From JAWLHU01 sp041690255 (GTDB taxonomy: Bacteria; Bacillota; Sulfobacillia; Symbiobacteriales; Symbiobacteriaceae): a stretch of DNA of 64,000 nt. Shown piece by piece: positions 16,301 to 24,011 of the stretch; position 1 is the stretch's first letter, and every line of letters starts with the position of its first letter. The notes beneath the pieces are model-generated. The model made no database searches. It was not told the origin of the DNA and saw only the letters and a list, made by a program, of their open reading frames with translations. A program made the position numbers and the translations under genes. The stretch lies in contig JAWLHU010000020.1 in the NCBI GenBank assembly GCA_041690255.1, positions 1 to 64,000 of the forward strand, in the 5' to 3' direction.

Positions 16301-16510
16301 CGCACAGTTCCTCACACGCCCGCACGATTCCTCATCCGTCCGCACAGTTCCTCACCCATCCGCACAGTTCCTCACCCGTCCGCACAATTCCTCACCCATC
16401 CGCACAATTCCTCACCCGTCCGCACAATTCCTCACCCATCCGCACAGCTCCGCACGCACCCGCACATTTCCTCACCCATCCGCACAATTTCGCACGCCCC
16501 CTCACATCAG
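16301..16510. repeat. phased 10-bp repeat array A
   Basis: Twenty consecutive decamers fill 16301-16500, and a twenty-first (16501-16510) runs into the stop codon of the minus-strand gene. Every unit starts CG or CT, and 19 of the first 20 have CAC at positions 3-5 (consensus CKCAC). CGCAC and CTCAC units mostly alternate, giving a 20-bp higher order; the second half is usually AATTC/AGTTC or CCATC/CCGTC. There are no spacers and no insertions or deletions in the register. Period 10 is close to one DNA helical turn. The function is unknown. Confidence 0.9.
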
Positions 16511-17149
16511 CCGGAAGAGCGAGGCCATCTCCTTCATGTGCGCATCGCCCACGGCATGCCCCCAGTTCCAGAGGACCAGATCCACCGTCCGAACCCGCTC
16601 GCCCACCTCCCGGGCGGTGGTCTCCACCAACTCCTGCGGCGTGGTCAGCAGGTAGGCCGCCAGCCGGGGGACCGGGCCGGTGCGCACGACCACATCCCAC
16701 CCGATGTTCCGGGCCAGGTGGAACCGGCTGGTCTCGCCGACCCAGGGCAGAGTCTGGAGCCAGGCCAGGACCTCCTTGGCCGGCTTGGCGGCCAGTCGGG
16801 CCATGAGCCCGGGCTCCCGGACCAGGTCATCGGCAAAGTCAATGATCGCATTGATCTTCCGGGGGTTCTTCAGGACCGCCAGAGCGGCGGTGCGCGCATC
16901 GACCGGGCGGGCGGCGACCGGGGCCGGGTCCCACTGGCAGAAGGCCTCGCTCATACGGGGCCAGAGCTTGCTCGTCACGTGGGCGGTCATGCCACAGGAG
17001 ATGACCACCCAGCCGTACTCCATGAAGAGATCCCCGTCGGTCCGGCTGGCCGGGGTCTCGCCGCGCCACCGCTCCAGGGTCTCCGCTGGCGTGGGATCGG
17101 TCGCCCTGAGATGATCCAGGGCATGCTCGTACAGGGCACGGTAGTTCAT
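16502..17149 (-). CDS. helix-hairpin-helix (HhH-GPD-like) hypothetical protein
   Basis: 215 residues, helical. The segment LQTLPWVGETSRFHLARNIGWDVVVRTGPVPRLAAYL (about 130-166) resembles the helix-hairpin-helix plus Gly/Pro-Asp segment of DNA glycosylases, but the usual catalytic Asp position is not clear and no iron-sulphur cysteines are present. It could be a glycosylase relative without base-excision activity. ATG 17149 has GGAG nine bases upstream. The stop codon lies in the last unit of decamer array A. Confidence 0.55.
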   Translation of the reverse strand: MNYRALYEHALDHLRATDPTPAETLERWRGETPASRTDGDLFMEYGWVVISCGMTAHVTSKLWPRMSEAFCQWDPAPVAARPVDARTAALAVLKNPRKINAIIDFADDLVREPGLMARLAAKPAKEVLAWLQTLPWVGETSRFHLARNIGWDVVVRTGPVPRLAAYLLTTPQELVETTAREVGERVRTVDLVLWNWGHAVGDAHMKEMASLFRLM

Positions 17150-17335
17150 TCGCTTCGTCTCCTTATCGCTTCGCCCGGAGTCTCAGGACTCATCCCAATT
17201 ACGTCTATCTTCCCGTTCGATATGTCAACTTCCTACGGTTATTGCATCCATTCAGGATCCTTTCATAAGTGATCAGAAGGAAGAGAAGGCAGGAAGCCGA
17301 ATCTCTTTCTATTCGTCCCACTGGGGGGTTCGCCT
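17150..17335. other. divergent intergenic region
   Basis: 186 bases between divergent genes, with an AT-richer centre (17195-17285). Both promoters must lie here, but no box could be assigned with confidence. Confidence 0.35.
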
Positions 17336-18295
17336 ATGCCGCTTGTCCCGTTGACCGAGTTCACACCTGCGGCCCTGGCGGAACTGTGGAATGCCGCCCT
17401 GGGCGACCGGTTCCCCATACGCTCCGCCTTGCTGGAGCGGAACCTCTTTCAGGACCTGAACCTCCTGCCCGAGGCCTCCTTCGTGGCCCTGGAGCATGAC
17501 TGCCTGGCCGGCATGGTCGCAGTCAAGCTGAACCGGGAGTTCATGGGACTGCCGTTGCCCCGCACCGGGCATATCAACAGCCTGATCGTCCACCCGGCGT
17601 ATCGCCGGCGGGGTATTGGCACCGCTCTGCTTCAGGAGGCCGCCCAAAGGCTTCGGCAGCACAGCCCCGTCCAGATTCTGCTGGGACAGGATCCGTTCCA
17701 CCTCTTCCCCGGGATCCCGGCCGATGACCCGGGGGCCCTCGCCTTCTTCGCCCGGCAGGGAGCGACCATCGAGAACGAGAGCCACGTCGACCTGATCGGC
17801 GACCTGACCACCTACGACCTGCCCCCGGCTGTGGTACAGACCCTGGCGCGGGAGTCAGTCGAGATCCGCCCGCTTCAGAGGGACGAGACCTGGCTCATGG
17901 CCGAGTTCTTCCGCCTGCATTTCCCGGGCCGGTGGCAGTATGAGTATGCGAAATTCCTTTATGATGATGGCGATCCAGCGGACTACATCGGCCTGTTTGT
18001 CGATGGTTCCGTGGAGGGTTTCTGCCACATTCACACCCCCGAATCCAGGTGGATGGGGCCAAGCATCTACTGGGCCGACCTGTTCCCCGGGGAGCGGTTC
18101 GGTGGGGCAGGGCCTCTCGGTGTCAGCGACCGGGTCCGGGGCCGGGGCCTCGGGTTAGCCATCGTCGCGATAGGGATTCAGGAGCTTCAGCGGAGGGGGA
18201 TCACCCGAGCGGCGATCGATTGGACCGATCACATTGATTTCTACCGTCGCCTCGGGTTTGCTGTTTGGAAAGAATACCGCCAGGCCGCTCTGTAA
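17336..18295 (+). CDS. tandem GNAT-family acetyltransferase
   Basis: 319 residues with two GNAT modules. The first (about 1-150) has the acetyl-CoA loop VHPAYRRRGIGTALLQEAAQRL. The second (about 170-319) has VSDRVRGRGLGLAIVAIGIQELQRRGI and ends IDFYRRLGFAVWKEYRQ. Tandem GNATs often keep one active and one structural copy; both loops look intact here. The substrate is unknown. GGGGGG lies nine bases before the ATG. Only 32 bases separate it from hom. Confidence 0.85.
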   Translation: MPLVPLTEFTPAALAELWNAALGDRFPIRSALLERNLFQDLNLLPEASFVALEHDCLAGMVAVKLNREFMGLPLPRTGHINSLIVHPAYRRRGIGTALLQEAAQRLRQHSPVQILLGQDPFHLFPGIPADDPGALAFFARQGATIENESHVDLIGDLTTYDLPPAVVQTLARESVEIRPLQRDETWLMAEFFRLHFPGRWQYEYAKFLYDDGDPADYIGLFVDGSVEGFCHIHTPESRWMGPSIYWADLFPGERFGGAGPLGVSDRVRGRGLGLAIVAIGIQELQRRGITRAAIDWTDHIDFYRRLGFAVWKEYRQAAL

Positions 18296-18327
18296 GCCGG
18301 TCGGCGTACGCACCAGGAGGGATAGCG

Positions 18328-19641
18328 ATGATCGAGAAACAGACGATGCGGTTCGCGGTGCTGGGCCTCGGGACGGTCGGCACCGGTGTCATGAAGCTGC
18401 TCAAGGAGAACTGGAACATCATTCACATGAAGACCGGCCTGAACCTGGAACTGGCAAAGGTGCTGGTCCGGGATGCCTCCAAGCCCCGCCCGGGCATGGA
18501 GGACCTGCCACTGACCACCGACATTAACGATATCCTGAAGGACCCGACCATCAAGATCGTGGTCGAGTTGATGGGCGGTGTGGAGCCGGCCCGTTCCTAC
18601 ATGATCGAGGCGCTCAAGTGGGGCAAGACGGTGGTTACCGCCAACAAGGACGTCGTCTCGGCCCACGGCAAGGAGCTTTACGCGGCCGGTGACATCGGCG
18701 ACGCTGAACTCTATTTCGAGGCCTCCGTCGGCGGCGGCATTCCCGTCATTCGCCCCATGAAGGAGTCCCTGGCCGCCAACCGGATGCAGAAGGTCATGGG
18801 CATTGTAAACGGCACGACCAACTACATTCTCACGCAGATGACCCAGCAAGGCGCCCCCTACGAGGAGGCGCTGCGTGAGGCGCAGGAACTGGGCTACGCC
18901 GAGCCCGATCCCACCGCCGACGTGCAGGGGTTTGACGCCGCCCGAAAGCTGGCGATCCTCTCCTCCATTGCCTTCATGTCCCGGGTTACGCCGGACAAGG
19001 TCCACACCGAAGGGATCACAAAGATCACCCCGATCGATATTGAGTACGGCAAGCAGTTCGGCTGGGTGGTCAAGCTGCTGGGCATCGGCAAAGATGTGGA
19101 CGGAGCCATTGAGGCCCGGGTCCATCCGGCCTTTATCTCGAAGGACCACCCGCTGGCAGCGGTCTCGGGCTCGCTGAACGCCATCTTTGCGGTGGGTGAT
19201 CCGGTGGGTGAGACCATGTTCTACGGGCGGGGCGCCGGGGCTGGCCCGACCGCATCGGCCGTCGTGTCGGATCTGATCGCCGCCGCTCTCTCCAAGCGGA
19301 CCCCGGGCCGTCGGGCGGGCGACGCCTGCACCTGCCTCTTCCACAAGCAGGTGCTGCCGATCGAGGAGACGACCAGCCGCTACTACCTGCGGCTACGCTG
19401 CCCGGACAAGGTGGGTGGCCTGGCCCGCATTGCTGAGGTCTTCGGCGACGAGTCGGTCTCGCTCTCCCAGGTGCTGCAAGGCACCGGCGGCCCTGATTAC
19501 GAGGACAACTCTGACGAGGCCGAACTGGTCATGGTGACCCACACGGTGAAGCACGCCAACATGATGGCCGTCGTCCGCCGGCTACAGGAGATGCCCGACA
19601 CGGTCCACGCTGTGGAGAATGTGATCCGGGTGGAGGCGTAA
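18328..19641 (+). CDS. hom: homoserine dehydrogenase
   Basis: 437 residues. The N-terminal Rossmann domain starts with FAVLGLGTVGTGVM; the catalytic part carries VVTANKDVVSAHG, GIVNGTTNYILTQM, LGYAEPDPTADVQGFDAARKLAIL (substrate-binding Glu/Asp and catalytic Lys region) and GRGAGAGPTASAVVSD. A C-terminal ACT domain (about 350-437, RYYLRLRCPDKVGGLARIAEVF) gives allosteric feedback, usually by threonine. It reduces aspartate semialdehyde to homoserine for threonine and methionine synthesis. ATG 18328 has AGGAGGG eight bases upstream. The amino-acid exporter gene follows after three bases. Confidence 0.96.
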   Translation: MIEKQTMRFAVLGLGTVGTGVMKLLKENWNIIHMKTGLNLELAKVLVRDASKPRPGMEDLPLTTDINDILKDPTIKIVVELMGGVEPARSYMIEALKWGKTVVTANKDVVSAHGKELYAAGDIGDAELYFEASVGGGIPVIRPMKESLAANRMQKVMGIVNGTTNYILTQMTQQGAPYEEALREAQELGYAEPDPTADVQGFDAARKLAILSSIAFMSRVTPDKVHTEGITKITPIDIEYGKQFGWVVKLLGIGKDVDGAIEARVHPAFISKDHPLAAVSGSLNAIFAVGDPVGETMFYGRGAGAGPTASAVVSDLIAAALSKRTPGRRAGDACTCLFHKQVLPIEETTSRYYLRLRCPDKVGGLARIAEVFGDESVSLSQVLQGTGGPDYEDNSDEAELVMVTHTVKHANMMAVVRRLQEMPDTVHAVENVIRVEA

Positions 19642-19644
19642 CGC

Positions 19645-20256
19645 TTGGCTGCTGCCATTCTGCATGGTTTCCTGCTCGCTTTCGGTCTGATTCTGCCACT
19701 GGGCGCACAGAATACCTTCGTCATGACACAGGGAGCGCTCCACCGCCGCTGGGTGGGAGCGCTCCCCGCCGTACTGACCGCTGCGGTCAGCGACACGCTG
19801 CTGATCACGGTGGCCGTCTCCGGCCTCTCGCTGGTGGTGCTGACGATCCCCTGGTTCGAGGCGGCCCTCTCCTGGATCGGCGTCCTCTTTCTCGCCTACA
19901 TGGGCTGGGCTACCTGGCGCTCGGAGGTGGCCGTGGAGGAGTCGGCCGGGGAGCGCTGGCCGGCCAGGCGGCAGATCGCCTTTGCGGCATCGGTCTCGCT
20001 GCTCAACCCCCATGCGATCCTGGACACCGTTGCGGTGATCGGGACCAATTCGCTGCAGTACAGCGGATCTGTCAGGCTGGCCTTTGCGCTCACTTGCGTG
20101 ACCGTATCCTGGCTCTGGTTCTTCGCCCTGGCCACAGCGGGCTATCTCCTGGGGCTGGCGGCCTCCGGGGTGCGACTGCGCCGGCGGCTGAACCGGTTTT
20201 CGGCCCTTGTCATGTGGGCGGTCGCCCTCCAGTTCTTCTGGTCCCTGCTGACGTAG
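19645..20256 (+). CDS. LysE/ArgO-family amino acid exporter
   Basis: 203 residues with about six membrane segments. The first has the LysE hallmark LILPLGAQNTFVMTQGAL; later LNPHAILDTVAVIGTNS matches the conserved NPxAxLD motif of the family. LysE/ArgO export lysine or arginine. TTG start three bases after hom with GGTGGAGG nine bases upstream, so the two are one operon; export of an aspartate-family amino acid would fit, but this is inference from position. Confidence 0.9.
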   Translation: MAAAILHGFLLAFGLILPLGAQNTFVMTQGALHRRWVGALPAVLTAAVSDTLLITVAVSGLSLVVLTIPWFEAALSWIGVLFLAYMGWATWRSEVAVEESAGERWPARRQIAFAASVSLLNPHAILDTVAVIGTNSLQYSGSVRLAFALTCVTVSWLWFFALATAGYLLGLAASGVRLRRRLNRFSALVMWAVALQFFWSLLT

Positions 20257-20273
20257 CGGCACCTGCGGATGCT

Positions 20274-20828
20274 CTACGGTCGCCGGGCCAGCATGACCGC
20301 CCGGCCGTCGGGGAGATCCTCATGAAGAGAGAGAATCTCGGCTGCGCCGGTGTAGACCCCGGCCAGTTCGCCGGGGTGTAGCTTGTGGGCGGGATTGACC
20401 TGGCTCCGCTTCTCGGAGTCGAGGAAGATGTCCAGGAAGAGCAGCCCGCCCGGACGGAGCGCATGGAGCATGGGAAGCAGCAGGGGGCGATGGAGGAAGT
20501 GGGTGGCAAGGACCAGGTCAAAGGCCTCCGCCGGGAGCTCGGCCTCGTCCAGGTCGACCTCACGGGTCGCAATGGATCTGAGCCCCTGCCGGTCCGCCTC
20601 GGCCCAGAGCCGGTCCAGGGCCTCGTCGCTGATGTCCCACCCCTGCACGGCAGCGCCCTGCTGCGCCAGCCAGAGGCTGTTCCGGCCGGCCCCGCAGGCG
20701 AGATCCAGAACGGTCATGCCAGGTGTGATCCGCCCCGATAGGTGGGCCACCATTCGCTGATTGGGGGTGAGGTCGTACTCACCGGCGGCGTAGCGCTGGT
20801 TCCAGCGCTCCCGATCGGCATTCGTCAC
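20274..20828 (-). CDS. SAM-dependent methyltransferase (TehB-like)
   Basis: 184 residues starting at GTG 20828, where AAAGGAGT lies seven bases upstream. Class I methyltransferase: motif I VLDLACGAGRNSLWLAQQGA (about 45), WDISDEAL as motif II acidic end, and DLVLATHFLHRPLL as motif IV. N-terminal RERWNQRYAAGEYDLTPN resembles the small TehB/thiopurine-like group that methylates small molecules or oxyanions such as tellurite. The true substrate is unknown. The longer frame beyond 20828 overlaps the divergent GDPD gene and is rejected. Confidence 0.85.
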   Translation of the reverse strand: MTNADRERWNQRYAAGEYDLTPNQRMVAHLSGRITPGMTVLDLACGAGRNSLWLAQQGAAVQGWDISDEALDRLWAEADRQGLRSIATREVDLDEAELPAEAFDLVLATHFLHRPLLLPMLHALRPGGLLFLDIFLDSEKRSQVNPAHKLHPGELAGVYTGAAEILSLHEDLPDGRAVMLARRP

Positions 20829-20895
20829 GAGGGCCACTCCTTTCGGCGCGAGGAGAATATCGGGCTGGTAGCGAATCCACGCGGCAGGAGGGATC

Positions 20896-21837
20896 ATGTT
20901 GTCTGCAACAAAGGGGAGAGCGGGCTCTGGGGGGAGCGGCCGCTCGGTGGTGGTGGGATTGCTGGTCGTGGTCTTGCTGATGCTCGGTACGATCCGAGCC
21001 CTTTCCATCGAGCCCCGGCCGGAGAGAGAGTTCCTGCGCAAGACACCTGTGATCATGGCCCATCAGGGGGCGTCGGGCCATGCGCCCACCAACACCATGG
21101 AGGCCTTCCAGGAGGCCATGCGAATGGGTTCGGACATCCTGGAGATCGATGTGCACCTGACCCGGGACAACATCGTCGTGGTCAGCCACGATGAGACCAT
21201 CGACCGCATGTCCAACGGCTCAGGCCAGATTAAGAGCATGACGCTGGATGAGTTGCGACAGTATGACTATGGGTATGACTTCACCCCGGACGGCGGCAAG
21301 ACCTTCCCCTATCGCGGAAAAGGTGTCACCATTCCCACCCTGGAAGAGGTGTTTCAGGCCTTCCCCGAGGTGCCGGTCAACATTGAGCTGAAGCAGGAGG
21401 ACCCGCCCATGGAGGAGCGGGTCTGGGAGTTGGTGCAGCGGCACAATGCGGAGGATCGGGTGCTGGTCGTCTCCTTTCACGGTGATCCCATGAAGCGGTG
21501 GAAGGAACTGGCGGGGGAGCGGGTGGCCACGGCCCCGCCGGTCAACCACATGTACAGCTTTGTCGCCCTCTACCTGACCCGGTTGGACCGGCTGTACAAT
21601 CCGGAGTACGACGCCTTCCAGGTGCCGGTGGCCCAGCGTGCGGGCCCAATCACCGTCCGGTTTGATACAGAGCGGTTCATCAATCTGGCCCACCGGCTGG
21701 GCATGAAGGTGCATTATTGGACCATCAACGAGGAAGATGAGATCCGCCGGCTGTACGCTCTCGGGGCTGATGGGGTCATGACCGACTTTCCCGACCGGGC
21801 GTACAAGGTCCTGCAGGAGATGGGTAAGCGGCCCTGA
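20896..21837 (+). CDS. glpQ: membrane-anchored glycerophosphodiester phosphodiesterase
   Basis: 313 residues. An N-terminal membrane anchor (about 17-36, VVVGLLVVVLLMLGTIRAL) is followed by a GDPD TIM barrel: AHQGASGHAPTNTMEAFQEA (catalytic His, Glu region), EIDVHLTRDNIVVVSHDETIDR (second His and metal-binding Glu/Asp), NIELKQ, and the C-terminal WTINEEDEIRRLYALGADGVMTDFPDRA. It hydrolyses glycerophosphodiesters to glycerol-3-phosphate outside the membrane. AGGAGGG lies before ATG 20896. The usual AHRG is AHQG here, a tolerated variant. Confidence 0.92.
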   Translation: MLSATKGRAGSGGSGRSVVVGLLVVVLLMLGTIRALSIEPRPEREFLRKTPVIMAHQGASGHAPTNTMEAFQEAMRMGSDILEIDVHLTRDNIVVVSHDETIDRMSNGSGQIKSMTLDELRQYDYGYDFTPDGGKTFPYRGKGVTIPTLEEVFQAFPEVPVNIELKQEDPPMEERVWELVQRHNAEDRVLVVSFHGDPMKRWKELAGERVATAPPVNHMYSFVALYLTRLDRLYNPEYDAFQVPVAQRAGPITVRFDTERFINLAHRLGMKVHYWTINEEDEIRRLYALGADGVMTDFPDRAYKVLQEMGKRP

Positions 21838-21914
21838 TGGGCCATGCGGAGCGGGCGAGTGTGGCGGCTGGTGAAGTGGGGCAGACTAAGGGCATTCGAA
21901 AGGAGGCCCTCTGC

Positions 21915-22277
21915 ATGCTCCTCAACTTCGCCAGCCGTTTTCTGATCTGTCCGTTGGTGGTCCTGCTCGGTCAGGTAATCGGGGCGCTGCGCTTCGCAAA
22001 TCTGACGCAGGTCGTGACGGTCGGGCTCCTGATCGCTGTGCTCTCGGTGGTCATGGACCTCTTTGTGCTGCCCGTGGTGGGCAACACCATAGCGACCGGG
22101 ACCGACCTGCTCCTGGCGACCGCCTTCCTCTGGTTGGCCGGCCAGGTGGCTCGGGGAGCGCTCGTCACGTTGACCGGGGCGCTGGTCGTAGGGATCATGC
22201 TGGCCGCGACCGAGTACGCCAGCCACGCATGGCTGCTGGCTGCCGAGCGGCGGAATCGGCGCCGGCCGCTACGGTGA
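21915..22277 (+). CDS. small integral membrane protein (DUF2512-like)
   Basis: 120 residues with four hydrophobic segments (about 8-25, 32-52, 58-78, 82-103) and a basic C-terminus (ERRNRRRPLR). The pattern matches DUF2512 proteins of Gram-positive bacteria such as YndM; function unknown. ATG 21915 has AAGGAGG seven bases upstream; earlier in-frame starts lack one. It may be co-transcribed with glpQ. Confidence 0.6.
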   Translation: MLLNFASRFLICPLVVLLGQVIGALRFANLTQVVTVGLLIAVLSVVMDLFVLPVVGNTIATGTDLLLATAFLWLAGQVARGALVTLTGALVVGIMLAATEYASHAWLLAAERRNRRRPLR

Positions 22278-22427
22278 CCCCAGCCTCAGGCGGCTCCCAG
22301 ACGGAAACTGTTGACTAGCATGGAATCTCCTGCATTTCGTCGGAGTTACTGGTACGACAGAGGCAGGAAGTTCCGATCGCCCGCAGAACTATCCTCACTG
22401 GATCAGGCCGGACCAGGGAGGATCTCA

Positions 22428-23546
22428 ATGGGTATTCTCATTTCTGCGGGGATTGTGCAGCGCCCGTCCTTGGAGTCAGTTCTCCTGGCCTCCGGATTCA
22501 GCGACTGTCTGTATGTCGATTCCCCAGACCAGGTGGTCGAGCACATAAGGCGGTGCCCACGTCCAGCGCTGGACGTGGACCTGATCCTGGTGGACGTCAG
22601 CAATTCTGACGGCGTTGCCTCTGCGCGCTCCTTGTTGGCCGCCCATGAATGCGAGGAGATTCCGGTCATCCTGGTGGGAAGTGCCCGGGTCGAAGAACTG
22701 GAGGCAGGCTTCGAGGCAGGCGCCACGGACTATGTCAGCTATCCTCTGCGTGCTGAGGAGTTGCGTGCGCGAATCCGCCGGGCACTGCATGGCAAAAGGG
22801 TTATGGAGGACCTTCGACACCACCGGAAGCGATGGGCGGAGGATATGTCATTCGCCCGGCGGGTGCAGCGCGGTGTGCTCTGCTCACCGCTCAATCAGCG
22901 CGAGCTGCAGATCAACGCTGTGTACGTTCCGTCCGATGGGCTCTCTGGCGACATGTACTACTGGCACCAGGTAGGTCCCGATCGCTTCGGCATTCTGCTG
23001 GTTGATGTCATGGGGCATGGCATTTCGGCTGCTCTGGTCAGCATGGCGATTCGCTCGCTGACGCACGGTCTGATCACCAGGGTGGTGGACCCGGTGACGG
23101 TGCTGCAAGAACTGAAGAAGCACATGCTGGTATTCAAGCCCATGTACCTGACCGCCCTGTATCTGGTGATCGATCTCCGGGCGCGGGTTATCGAATACGC
23201 AAATGCAGGTCACCCCCCCGGGTTGCTCCTGCAACCAGACGGGTCCGTGCTGACGCTGGACCGGACGACAATCCCCATTGGCTTGAGCGTCGAGGCCCCG
23301 GTTGAAGCGCGGGTGGTTCCATTTGAGCGCCCGGCTCGCATTCTCCTCTACACGGATGGTCTCCTCTCGGAGCCGGGAAAGTCTCCCAGAAAGGCTATCG
23401 AGGAACTGAAGCGATCACTGCTGGCGCACGGGCGTCGCGACAGCGATGAGCTAATGGCCGGGATCATGATGGAACGGGACAAGATCCTGAGTGCATCAGA
23501 CGACATCTGCCTGATCGCCGTCACAGTTGAGCCTCCCCGGCGATGA
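22428..23546 (+). CDS. response regulator-like PP2C (SpoIIE/RsbU) phosphatase
   Basis: 372 residues. Residues 1-125 are receiver-like: DLILVDVSNSDG holds the would-be phosphorylated Asp and PVILVGS and YPLRAEELRARIRR follow, but the N-terminal acidic pair is weak, so phosphorylation is uncertain. A short linker helix leads to a PP2C SpoIIE-type domain (about 150-370): SDGLSGDMYYW, LLVDVMGHGISAALVSMAIRSL, YANAGHPPGLLLQPDGS, LLYTDGL and SDDICLIAV carry the metal-binding aspartates. Such enzymes dephosphorylate STAS antagonists; a STAS protein is encoded at 29723. GGGAGG sits before ATG 22428. Confidence 0.88.
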   Translation: MGILISAGIVQRPSLESVLLASGFSDCLYVDSPDQVVEHIRRCPRPALDVDLILVDVSNSDGVASARSLLAAHECEEIPVILVGSARVEELEAGFEAGATDYVSYPLRAEELRARIRRALHGKRVMEDLRHHRKRWAEDMSFARRVQRGVLCSPLNQRELQINAVYVPSDGLSGDMYYWHQVGPDRFGILLVDVMGHGISAALVSMAIRSLTHGLITRVVDPVTVLQELKKHMLVFKPMYLTALYLVIDLRARVIEYANAGHPPGLLLQPDGSVLTLDRTTIPIGLSVEAPVEARVVPFERPARILLYTDGLLSEPGKSPRKAIEELKRSLLAHGRRDSDELMAGIMMERDKILSASDDICLIAVTVEPPRR

Positions 23547-23680
23547 CCGGGGAACTGACCCGGATGAGGAGCACCTGCATCGGCATGGACACTAGGGAGA
23601 TGTCGGTAATACTGTCGTAACATCTTCGGAATGATTCCCAGTACTCATAGACAAACGTATCAAACAGACTTAATGTGTAC

Positions 23681-23710
23681 TTGAGTCCCCTGGATTGCGT
23701 CGGCTATAAT
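23681..23710 (+). promoter_or_regulatory. sigma-A promoter of the c-di-GMP riboswitch transcript
   Basis: TTGAGT at 23681-23686, an 18-base spacer and a perfect TATAAT at 23705-23710. Transcription would begin near 23717, about 80 bases before the aptamer. Confidence 0.75.
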
Positions 23711-23795
23711 TAGGGCACAAGTATTACTACGACGAACATTTTACGGACATCTAAATTGGTTGGACCACCTCCCTTCGTTTTACGGAAGCATTCTG

Positions 23796-23880
23796 TCTCA
23801 GGGCAAACCCGGGGAAACTCGGGGACGCAAAGCCATGGGCCTACAGCGGAGTCCTCCGCCAGGGTAGCCAGGTTGCCGGA
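23796..23880 (+). ncRNA. cyclic di-GMP-I (GEMM-I) riboswitch aptamer
   Basis: All hallmark blocks are present in order: CAGGGCAAACC (23799-23809), a GGAAAC-capped short hairpin, GGGACGCAAAGCC (23822-23834), the GGCCTA linker (23838-23843), a second hairpin CGGAG/CTCCG, then AGGGTAGCCAGGTTGCCG (23861-23878). These form the GNRA-tetraloop-receptor architecture of the class. An intrinsic terminator follows 30 bases later and the controlled gene is a FapA-like protein. Whether ligand turns expression on or off cannot be read by eye. Confidence 0.95.
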
Positions 23881-23910
23881 ATTCGGGGTGGCTCGCAGAC
23901 GCCATTCTCT

Positions 23911-23942
23911 AGCCCGGCTCTTGCCGGGCTATTTGCTTTCTC
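23911..23942 (+). terminator. riboswitch expression-platform terminator
   Basis: Stem AGCCCGGC/GCCGGGCT with loop TCTT, followed by ATTTGCTTTCT. It sits 30 bases after the aptamer and 70 bases before the regulated gene. The GGTGGC/GCCATT segment at 23886-23906 could form part of an alternative antiterminator fold. Confidence 0.88.
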
Positions 23943-24011
23943 AATGAATTACACATCTCCATTCCGCTGGTTCGGCATGGGAGACCTGCAACAGGGGTAG
24001 AGGTGAGGCAC

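Noticed and set aside
16301..16510. CRISPR array
   Set aside because: Units are 10 bp with no unique spacers and no cas genes in the window.
23756..23947. 63-residue open frame over the riboswitch
   Set aside because: It lies entirely in the aptamer and terminator and has no ribosome site.
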